Source: Rapana venosa (lineage: Eukaryota > Mollusca > Gastropoda > Neogastropoda > Muricidae). From it: a DNA stretch of 64,000 bases. Where the stretch lies: positions 45,096,421 through 45,160,420 of the forward strand of contig CM054155.1 of assembly GCA_028751875.1 (NCBI GenBank). Reading direction: 5' to 3'. Positions 11,568 to 23,421 of this stretch are shown in pieces (positions within the stretch are counted from its first letter, which is position 1; each line of letters starts with the position of its first letter). The notes beneath the pieces are model-generated. The model made no database searches. It saw only the letters and a list, made by a program, of their open reading frames with translations, and was not told where the DNA came from. A program made the translations under genes and the position numbers.

Positions 11568-11715
11568 TCAGGGCAGCTGAAGGCTCCACAGTTTCAGGGA
11601 GTTCTCCTCCACGTCTTGTTCAGCAGGCGGGCTGTCGTCCAAGTCCATGAAGATGGATTCTGGGAAGTGCCTCTGACCCGAACAGGTGGCCAGCACAGGG
11701 TACTGAGGGTTGATA
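11568..11715 (-). CDS. WRAP53: WRAP53 last coding exon
   Basis: Encodes INPQYPVLATCSGQRHFPES, an acidic linker (DLDDSPPAEQDVEE) and a final strand (NSLKLWSLQLP) before TGA at 11568-11570. Matches the family C-terminus with LATASGQRVFPE. Acceptor TGTCGTCAG. Confidence 0.93.
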
Positions 11716-14700
11716 CTGACGACAGACACAACGTGATGGCTTAGTGCTATTGTACTGTATGGTGTGGTATCGAGTTCAGTTGTGACGTTTGTGTTGTGTA
11801 TACTGTATTGGTTTGCGTTTTGTCATGTTTTACTTTTTATTGCCTTGTGTTGCATTGTGCTGTACTGTATTGACTTGTATTGCATTATACTGTTCCATAC
11901 TATACCACATGACTTTGAATTGTATTGCAGTGCATTGCCTAGCAATGTATAGCCTCGTCTTCCATCCTTCCTATAGGATATAAAGAAGCCACATACCTTT
12001 CTGCACAAAATTTGGACAAGAAAAGGCAATCATTATTGTACACATTTCCTCATTATTTCCTATCTATACTTATTTTGCCCACGATAAAGGGTTTTTCTTA
12101 AGTATTTTACTAGAGACAACCATCATGTTGCTGTGAGATCTTTTCAACGTAGCAAATGTAAGTGATACATGGGACTTCACTTTGATTATCTCATTTGAAA
12201 GACAAGCATCCAAATCTAGCAGATGATTAAAAAAGGTTTGGTCTTATAAAAGGATTTCTTTTTCTCCTTTTTTCCTCGAACGCTCAGACACAGCTACTGT
12301 TGTCTGTTATTTGAGCGAAATGCGTTGTGCTGCTGTTAAGCGCCTGACCAGTCAGGCCCAGCGAATGTCTGACTTTGGGTGGGAGAGAATTTCTATCTTC
12401 TAAGTCGTTCTGGAAAAAAGGCAGCAGAATGTACCAAGAAGACAGAAAACAGACAAGAAGGAGGTGACAGGAAGAAAAGGAAGAAGGCAGAAACAAAGAA
12501 AGGGATAGAAAAGAGGGAATTCCTAGCACAGAATTTCCAGAAGGTGGGGATGCTATCTATACTGACAGGGCCCCTGGTATCCCCAAGGGGGATAACAGGA
12601 TTTGAGCATGGGGCTTCTGCTTCCTCAGCATGTCTATCACCCCAAGACTCCCCCCCCCCCAAACTTCCCACTGCACCTGCACCATAAGAGCTCCTTATAA
12701 CTAAACACAACTGGGAGAAATATTTTTTTTAATACTGAAAGGAATATATCTACACACACAAAGAGTCACAGACTCACACAATTGCACACACACACACACC
12801 ACCCACACACAAATACACTCACACACACACACACCCACGGACAGAACCAGGTCATCTTACTGGAGACCATTGGTGGTGTCCTGATGGGCGGCAAAATGGC
12901 TGACCGGGTCCAGCCGAGGCCAGGCCATGGAGGGGTCAGCGTGGGGCTGACCCTGCAGGTCCCACACCGTCACATGGCCGTTGTGGTGACCAGGACATCA
13001 GGTACTGGCTGGTCCTGACACAACCACGCCGCCACACTGTTAACGGCTCAACTCAATGACACAACCACGCCGCCACACTGTTAACGGCTCAACTCATGAC
13101 ACAACCACGCCGCCACACTGTTAACGGCTCAACTCAATGACACAACCACGCCGCCACACTGTTAACGGCTCAACTCAATGACACAACCACGCCGCCACAC
13201 TGTTAACGGCTCAACTCAATGACGTCGACTCGGTACCACACGTCATAGCTTAGAGTTTGACAAAAGTGTGATTCCCCCCCCCCCCCCCCCCCCACCAAAA
13301 GACAACAAGCAAGGTCCAATCCTAGGGAAACTACTTAGGTGTTTAGATAAATAACTGTTCCTACTGGAGTTGTTTGCGGTTGATCATGAACCTATATATA
13401 GACCTGCAACAACAAAATGAAAACTCTGCCAGTGCTATGATAATTCTTCTTTTATGCAGTGTGTAGACAAACATATGGTCAGTATAATTAGAATAAAATG
13501 AACTCATAACAATGTGATGTAAAAATAGGATAATGTAATAATATGGTCAGTATTATTTAGATTAAATCACCTCATAACAATGTGATATTGCGAGGAATCA
13601 GGAAACCCTTTCAATATGACAGAAATGACTTCTTCAAGTTTAACAAGATCTTGTTTATCTTGTGTATTCATCAAGAGTTGAAGTTTATAGTATAATTTGG
13701 ATGACACTGAAATCATTTCTGCCCAAAATTAGACCTGTTCTGTACGGATGAAATTCAGCTCCATTAAGAGGCTGACAAATTCAAAATCCCCAAATCCTCA
13801 GTAACAGTGCTTTCACTTGTTTGGTCAGCTTTGCGTCTATTTGTGGATGTTTGTTTTTAAAATATTTTTTTTTATTTTGTGGATGTTGCATTCTTATGCT
13901 GTGTTGTGAATGCTTTTTCACTTTCCATGTCCATAATTTGTACTCTTTCATTTTGGAGCGAATTTGTGTGCGAGTATTTTTCACACGCTCACATAGTTTG
14001 GTTTGTTAATCTTTCATGATACCCCTTGGGGTATTCATGTGAAATAAAATCTTGATCTTGAATCTTGCAAGGTTCCAACACTAGTTTTTAGCACGTTGGA
14101 AGAACTGTTTTATAGAAAAAAGTTATCCTTGTTTATTGTTACTATTATTATAATTCTCATGATGATGATGATCATCATCATTGTTCAGTTACTTCATAAT
14201 CCTCCTTCAACAGATACCAGTGATGATAAACTTCACTGGGAATGAAAAACTGTTGTTTACTCAATTTTGTCATGGGCCTAAGGTTACAACAGTGTTTACA
14301 AATACAGACTGAAAGAGAGAAAAAAAAGATTAACATCAACAAGTTATGACACATAAACAAAAAATGGTGTATTGGAAGAAAGAAAACTCCATCAGGAGCA
14401 CTTACTTGTCAATGTCGAAATACATCCTCTGGTTGGTAGCCACGTAGCGATACAGAACGCAAAGAATCTTTTCTGGGTTCCGCATGTCAAAAACGTGAAT
14501 TTCTGGGTCCTGAAAAAGACACACACACACACACATCAGTGATGTCACAAATCAGTCTACTTCACGCTTCCGTGTGTCTGTCTCAGGTCTGTAATGTATA
14601 GAAAATGTTTTTGTTGTGATAGGAGATGTGAAGAAGAAGAGGAAACAACACCCATTAATTCTGTAATAAGTCATACACAACACAAACAACTTCCCTCCTC

Positions 14701-17700
14701 TCTCCATAACTGACACATGCTAAGACATGCAGGCTCTTGAAATGCATCATTCAATAGGGCACACATGGGCCTGCACACACACACACATACACTTTACACA
14801 CACGCAAGCACACACACACAGAGTCAAACAAACTATACCAAAAAAGCAAAGATTCTAGTTACAACCTAACCTTACGACCGCCTGCAAAGAGGTAGTTTCC
14901 ATCTTGCGAGAAGCAGACATGGGTGATGCCCCCTACTTGACCTTCAAACACCAAACTCATTGCACCAGAGGGCAGGTCGTAGATTGCCACTGAAAACAAG
15001 TAAAAGCTTCCTCATATGTCAGTTCCAGGAGTCATATTTTAACGTCATTTTCAAAATAAAGCTTTTTTTCCAATATTTTTTTGGTGTAGGGACATCAGCG
15101 CATGGTGAACCTTTATAACTTTTAGAATTTATTTTCCGACATAATATTGACGATAGGCGTGGTTTGAAGGTTTAATTCCTTGAAAGCATTTTGAAGTGAG
15201 ACAAGTCTGAAGTCAGACCGAGTTATGAACAATGATCCTCTGCTCGCTTACTTTGATTGTTTTCCCTCCTGTACCAGTTACTGCATATGAACAACAATGA
15301 TTGGTTTGGGTGTCATGATGCCTTTGGAATGTTTTAAAGCATTTTTATGTATTTGGTGAGAAAAAAGATTTTGTTTGTTGATGTATGTTTGTAGTGGGTG
15401 TGCATGTGTTGCGGATTACTTCCCTTGGCATGGTATTTTCACTTTGTACTTATTGTGTAAGGAAAGCAGAGGATTAACAAGGCATGATTCCTAACACTAT
15501 AATAAAACACAAGAGTCATAAAAACAGAATAAAATGTAACAAAACAGAAATCCCAAACCCTAAACCAAAAACACTAGTTGGAAATGTTCATTATGATCAA
15601 TTTTATTTTCCTCATTCATTTTTTAACTGAACACTACATTATTTTCATGATTTTCTACACCACATTATGGATACAATATGTGACCACATCATTATCATCA
15701 AAGTCATTTTTCAGTATCATTAACTTAAAACTTATCACTAAGAAACAGTAGAGGAGGAAAACCAAGAGCACATAACCAGTCACAATTTTAAAAAATCATG
15801 TACATGTTTTATGACTTTAAAAAACCCAAATCAAACCACAAAAAACCCATAAGAAGATAAAAATATTTGAATGACAGCATGTGTAGACAGTACTGAGTAA
15901 GGACCACACGCCTTTGGCTTTTATCATGATAATCATTGTTCCTATAGTGTTATTTATCATTACTGTCATCATCATAACCACAACCACCTCCACCTCCTCA
16001 TTACCACGAAAGATGAAAAAAAAAGCGAACAAGTCCACCATCACCTTTTTCTAAAGTTGCTTTTTTAATCCCCCCCCCCACCCACCCCCATTTTTTTTGT
16101 AAAAGCTTACCATCACCTTTTTGTAGTTGTTTGTTTACCTTTTTAAGCCCCCCCCACACACACACACACATTTTTTGTCAGCTCACCATCGCCATTGAAG
16201 GCGCCAGCAGCGACCACGGTGGGGCAGGTGGGGTGGGCGGCAAAGCAGGACAGTATTCCCCGCTGACCCTTCACACTGTTGGTGAATGGATCTTTGTCTT
16301 TGGCTGCACACCAGCGACGGGCAGAACTGATGGTCGAGACGCATGTTTACGAAGAACAGTAGGAGTTACGTATTTATCTAGCTGATATACAAAATCTTGA
16401 GGAATACTTATTTATTTTTTTAAAATATTTTTGATTTATTTATTTAATTCTTTTTTTATCAAGGATAATAAGCACAATGAGACAAACAATTCCCAGATCA
16501 TCCTTAGTGCTACTGGTTTGTGAATCTTTTTCTTTAGCTGTGTATTAACCACAACCGCAGCAGTAATGTTAATGATGCAGGTCTATGTAGTACAATGAAG
16601 CAAAAAGTGTTAGCAGATGAACAACAACAAAAAAAAGTACAGGTATTCCCACAACCTATGTGGTCGTTAGGGAGCGAGGTGTCAGAGACCTCAGGCCAGC
16701 ATATTGAGGGCGGCGCCCATCTCCTCTCCCTCACTGCTTTACCTTCCCTGGCCCTAAAGATGGCAGGTACCCATTTACAGCTGGGTAAACTGGGGGACTG
16801 CACTGAAGCTAAGGAGCGTAAACAGTCGTCCATCGAAGAGGTAACCATGCTCAACACAGGTTAACCTTAGTTTGACTAGAGCGAGTGCTTTGACCACTGT
16901 CCGCCTTGTATATTAGCAGCTAAACACACATGGAAAAAAGAAGGAATGGAATGAAAACAGGACATTGTCATGAAACTCTTCAGCATACACAGGTTTTGAA
17001 CACCTAACAATGCACCTTGTGTGAGTGCATAGATTCATAACATGCCTACCTTGCCTACCTATCTCGATGCTGAGGTACACTTACTGTGTGTATGCTTTAA
17101 AAAAAAAAAATCTGCAGTAAAAATAGTACTCACACACACAGTCTACAATTTTAACAAAACAATGCTGAAAACTCAGAACAGTTCAATAAAATATGACACT
17201 ACCAAATTCCATACATGAACAAACGACACCAAACGACCTTCGTAAATACAAAAACCACCAAACAAACACACACACACACAAAACTGATCCCACTACCAAA
17301 CCACAGATCAAACAGCAGCAGCCAGCCCCCCCCCCCCCCCCAGTTCACAGAGGCAGCCACATACAGACAGTGGAGACAGTCACACAGTCTCGCCCAGGCC
17401 GGTTGACGTCAAAGCAACGCAGCTTTCGGTTGAACCCCGCCACCAGGTGTTTGCCATCACTGGTAAAACCAACGCTGTGAGCTGCTACAATTTCATCCTG
17501 GGGGAAAAATGAACAGAATTCAGGATTCATCGTCTTTGACAAAACAGAGAAACTTAGAGAAACTAAAAATAAGAAAAAAACCTAAAAAAAAGTGTTTGCA
17601 ACAATTGAATATTTAGTGTATTGCAATTTTAAGTGTATTGAAGTTGGAGTGGTTTTTGGTTTTCTTAAAGTGTATGTCTGATGCCATCAATATATGAAAG

Positions 17701-18075
17701 CTGGTCCATGTATGTGGCCTTCCTTTTTGTGTGGTGTAGGCTTTGAAAATTTTTTTTTTACAAAACTTCCCAACATCAAGTGTGAAACCAGGCCAGAAAA
17801 TAATTTTTTTTCACTATGTTGAGAAATGTAAGTGTACTATGTCTGAGTGTGACAACAGCGAAAACATACCACATGATTGTAGGCCCGAAAGCTGCAGACC
17901 AGTTTCCCAGTGAAGGCACTGAACATGTGGATAGGGATGTCCCGCACTGTGGTAGCAAACCTGCCCAGACACAGCACGCAACAATAAACAGCTGCAAACA
18001 GTAGCACTGAAAATAAACCACACCAAAATAGTATGGATGTCTAAAGTGGGCAACAAAACTAGAAGACATGGTCAT

Positions 18076-18111
<36 letters not shown>

Positions 18112-21100
18112 AGATAAATGACAGATACAGAACAGGCAAACACAATCTTAAAAAATCCACAGCACCCAATAATCAGACTGACAATAAACAAAATCTGTTT
18201 GTGTTTTGTTTCCCTCCTGTTTTGGTTGAATAATAAATATTCTATGACGGGGGTTGATAGCAGTGTGAATGATTGCAAAAGTTGCTGGAAAGTCTTCTTC
18301 TGTGTTAGCATTAAATCAATCCCAGATCCAAAATGCACTGGTTGAACCAAAGCATCCTTTTGCAGCTGTCCTTGAAGATTTCACCCACAGACATTCCAAC
18401 ATGTGAGAAATTCCAGTGAAAGCGTATTCATTGTAATGACATTTATATCAGAAAGACATTTCCCAGCAGACGTGTGTGTAGTTTCTCTTACCAGCTACAA
18501 AAATATCTCGTGAACTATTGGAAACCTGGCTGTAAAGACTGTGATGGGCCCTGCGACAATGTGTGTGAGAGTGTGTGTGTTTGTGTGCGTGGTGAGTGAG
18601 TGATAGAGCAAGCAAGTGTATGTGTGTGCATGAGTGTCTGTATTGATCAGTGTCATATGTTCATGCTCTTACATCTGTGTACTCACAGGCAGGAGCTGGG
18701 ATCAGTGATAGTCATACCAGGGTACCAGGCATAGTCGTAGATCAGATCACTCTCTGGAATCTTCCTAGAGCTGGTCTACACACAGAGAACAAGACAGCCA
18801 TCATCTGCTAAAAATGTGGAATTCTTGCATGCATTTCTCCACTTGTTGCTCACACACTGAAGGCATCTCTGAACAAAGACAGAACAGGAGTTCTTTACCA
18901 GTTACTAGACAATACCTGGGTTACATGAGGGTGAAACAATATGATTTTAACTTCAGATACCTTATCTAACTGAACATTCTATTTGTTGTGCATATGGTCT
19001 TTACATATGCTCACTGTCATACCAGACATCATTCTTCATATCCTTCCAAGTAAATCCTTGTTGTTGTTGTTGTTGTATTCTATCTGTCTGTACAAGTTGT
19101 AGCCTCTCTTCCTTGAAGTCTGTAAAATGTTGCCGGTATTGAGGCTCCCTTCCATACACCTTTTTCTCTCTGTTTTTTAAAGGAGGTACAAATGTTCTTT
19201 ACACTTGAAGACAAAATGTTACAAAAGTCCATGCATGTGAAAAACACTCTGCTGGCACACAAATATCTCACCAGTTCTGTGTCAACATTCCATGTTTTGT
19301 CCACAATGCTCTTCGGCAGGTTAAAAATGCGGATGACATTGTCGTTACTGTTGGTCATCAGCAGTCGACCATCCGGGGACCTGAAACCCATCACCAACAG
19401 ACATCACACCTCACAGTTTATCTATAAGCTTCTGGTTAGTGTATGGACAGAGTTTACCACCCAGTTGGCTGTCCTTTTTAATCACTAAGCAACTGCATTG
19501 GTTTATATTATACTGTATAAAATTGTATCAAACTGTGCTTACAGAGACAGAGAAAACGATGGGCAGACAACATCAGAGAGTGGACTGGTATCCTTGAGTG
19601 GAACAATTTGCTATGGAAAGCAGAGGACCGCAGAGAGTGGAGGAAGCTGGTTACAACATCTTCAGTGGTGCACACGGTCCACGGAACTACGGGACAGGTG
19701 AGGTGAGATGAGGTGCTGAATTGTATTGTGTTACAATGGATTATTTTGGAGATGAAAACTTTTTTTTGTTTTTTTTTTGCTGCCTCATCTTCTGTGATGA
19801 CCCCTGTCGTGCTGTTCCCACGCCGCTCATTCCAGTCTCCCCGCCACAGCCATACCCAGATTTGTTATGTCTCATCCTCCAGGGTCGGAAGTCCACAAGG
19901 GAGCCTATCACTATCAGGCCGCCGTGGGGCCACCAGTCAGAGGGGCCCTGCACTGCTGCTGGGTCACTTTAGTGGTGTTCAGTGGTGCCTGTTCTGAACT
20001 AACATACGCAGGACACCACCTACTAAGCCCCCTACTAACGACAGTATGAGCTCAGTCGCGGAGCCAGACTGAGTGAGTTGCCCACCCGAGGTGGAAACCA
20101 CCACAACATCCCTCCAACGACCGCCCCCGCGAACCTCCAACCCCAAAGACTTTGACACAAACTCACCACAGGCACGGAAGTGTATGGGCAAACCGAATCT
20201 GAGGTCACCATGAGACCAGAGCAACTGTGACCACCGAATCAGAGGCAATTTTTTTTTTTATTGCATGATGATCAATGACAATGAGGCAAAGGCTTTTTTT
20301 TTTTTAATTGCATGATGATCAATGATGCAATGACAATGAGGATGACGTAATTATGCTGCTGTGGAAGTGCATATGCTTTGAGACTACTTGACAGGGTTGT
20401 ACTCTACGCTTACTATAATATATCCCAGCGTCAACCAGGCCCGAGAGATACAGACACCCTGCAGTGTTGGTCAGGTAATTTGAGCAACACTCCTAAACTC
20501 GCATCCGTTAAGTGGATGAAGCTCGACTGTGTGGTCCCAGTCTTCCCACTGAGCCCACAGCACTTTCACTCTGGGTAGGAGCCGGCCAAAGTCCGAAAAA
20601 TCCCTATGACTTTTATGGGAATCGAACCTGTGACCTTCCAGTCCATAACCCAAGGCGCTAACCACTGCGCCATGGCGGCTGGTGAGAGTATAAAATTTAC
20701 TGTAGTAAATTAATGTATTGTACTGAACTGTGCTATTTTGCATTGGGTTTTGTTGTTGTTGTTTTTTTTTGGGGGGGGGGTTTCGTTGCTATTTTGCATT
20801 GTATTGGACTATATTGTAATGTATTCTACTTTGCTGTTTTGTATTGCGTAGTACTATGTATACTGTTAAAGGTAGATTTTTATCATGAAATTCAGGCTAC
20901 TCGCCTTAGAGAGAGTACACTACCATAGCAGAGCCCCAACCTTTTAACTTCTACCTACATATGATTATTTCATTTTGCCTACCAAAAATACTTTTCTGCA
21001 GAATCATGCCACCAGCATTGTTGTTGTTGTCACAGGTGTGTGCTAACTAGGCCTACTGCTTGCACAGGGACCTACCTGACTTTATCATCTTATCTTAAAG

Positions 21101-21558
21101 ACTTTAACAGTTTTCATCAAAGCAAGATAACGAAGCGTCAACATAACAATACTATTTATTTATTTTATTTATTCTTTTATATCGAGGATAATGGAATAAG
21201 CACTCATGTGCTTTTTTACATTCAGTCACCGTGTGTATGCGGTTTTGTCAATTTTGTCATCTGTTTCCACCGGCACACAATGGCCTACTCTTCCAAAAAG
21301 CGGAACAGGATTTAACGTGTATGCAAAATGTTCTGCATGCGTTCGAACACGGGGCCTCGGTTTATAGTCTCATCCGAAAGACTATGACACAAAGATGTCA
21401 CTACAGAATAAGAGCAGGCAGGCTGGTGATTTTGCTCTGGTGGATCCAAAGGTGTGAGTGGAATGTGATCTTTGAGGCACCCAGTCACAGTATTGTTGCA
21501 AATGGAGAGCCAGCAGAAGTCAGCGTGCATACAAGGGCCTACGTGTGTGACTGAACAC

Positions 21559-21590
<32 letters not shown>

Positions 21591-22807
21591 TCACCCACAC
21601 TTTCACATGCACACATCTACAAACAGGAACACTAACAAGAGAGTCAATCAAACTTCAAGACTTAAAAAAAAGAAGATGGAAAAAGACCAGCACATTACCA
21701 TTTGCATCCACGTAGATAGTTCTCTTCCACTTCATTATATTCCGTTTCACATCGCGCCAGTAGTTCCCCTTCCCGCCTGTAGAAATATGCAATCATTACC
21801 AGTTATGTTACAATACTTTTTCATATTCTGAATGTCAGCTATCAAATATGAATGTCAGCTATCAAATATGCAATCATCAGCTATCAAATATGCAATCATT
21901 ACCAGTTATGTTACAATACAATACTTTTTCATATTCTGAATGTCAGCTATGAAATATGCAGTCATTACCAGTTATGTTACAATACAATACTTTTTCATAT
22001 TCTGAATGTCAGCTATGAAATATGCAGTCATTACCAGTTATGTTACAATACAATACTTTTTCATATTCTGAATGTCAGCTATCAAACATGTTTATCCTCC
22101 AAAGGATGCATCTAAAAGTTCATTTAAACCAACATTCTCTCACCAATCTAACACAATAAAGTTTGGTTTTAAAGAAAAAAGTTTGGTTATTTTGTTAGTG
22201 TTGTTGTTGGTGTTTTTTTGGTTTTTAATGAATTACTGGTTAAACCACAATACTTTTTTCAGTTTTTGCATGACACAGATCAATTCTGTTAATTCTCATG
22301 CATGTAATTAACACTTAAACCATATTGACACAAACTTTTACAATTACCAGTTACACTGCAATACTTTGTCTTTTTTTTTTTTAAAGACACACATCAAACA
22401 TTCATATTATCGAAAAGACATTATGCAAACCATCTTAACACAACAAAGTTTCTACAAAGAATTTTATATGCGGGTTCTGTAAAATGACAAGCAGACATCA
22501 CATCATGACACAGTCCCTGAGGACAGAGTGGGGCAATTTTACATGGAATCACAGAATTCGATTTTAATCAAGAATACAAAAAACAAGAGAAGAAAACAAA
22601 ATCACACCATTTGCCAAGAAATGAAGAAAACAAAGAAGAAAAAAACAGAAGAAAAAGAAAACAACAAAGAAGAAACTGAGGAAGAGGAAATGAAAGACAA
22701 AAAAGATATGATGAAGAAGACAGGGATGACCAAAAGGGAAAAAAAATTAAGAAAAACAAAACAAAAAAGAAAACAAAGACAAAGAAAGGATGGAAACGTA
22801 AACCATG

Positions 22808-22838
<31 letters not shown>

Positions 22839-23373
22839 CAAGAAGAAAATGAAAATGAAGAAGAAAATAACAAAGTTTTATTTTCTGAGGTAATAAAAAA
22901 CAAGACTTGTTTACATCCAGCCCTCAGAAGAAAAAGAAGAACGACACCAACGGGAAGAAAACGAAAAACAGTCGTAGTATTTTATATCATCATCATCAAT
23001 GCGTTTGTGTCTTATTGGCACATAAAGCAGCAACAAATTTTCTCCACAGTATCTTATATAGACCCAACCTTTCTCCACACGACGAAGCCAGACGACCCAC
23101 AGTCATTCTCTCCTCCATCTGGTTGCCAACACTACCAGCTGACTGCGACACATCCGGGAAGAGGTGCTGCCCATGCTTGCCTGCTGACACACAGATCATT
23201 CACGGTCCGTGTTGATGAACTGTCAACATGTAACTGCACATATATATATATATATATATATTATACAAGTAATGAAATAATGACTACTTTCTTTACTCAC
23301 ATATTTACAAGGGAGAATAAAGGGAGAGCAAGTGAAAGCGTGCAAAATAAAGATGAAAAAATGAGAGCTGAAA

Positions 23374-23421
<48 letters not shown>

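Noticed and set aside
22528..22903. 121-codon Lys/Glu-rich frame and the overlapping Phe/Ser-rich antisense frame
   Set aside because: Purine-rich low-complexity DNA inside a WRAP53 intron with no splice logic or homology.
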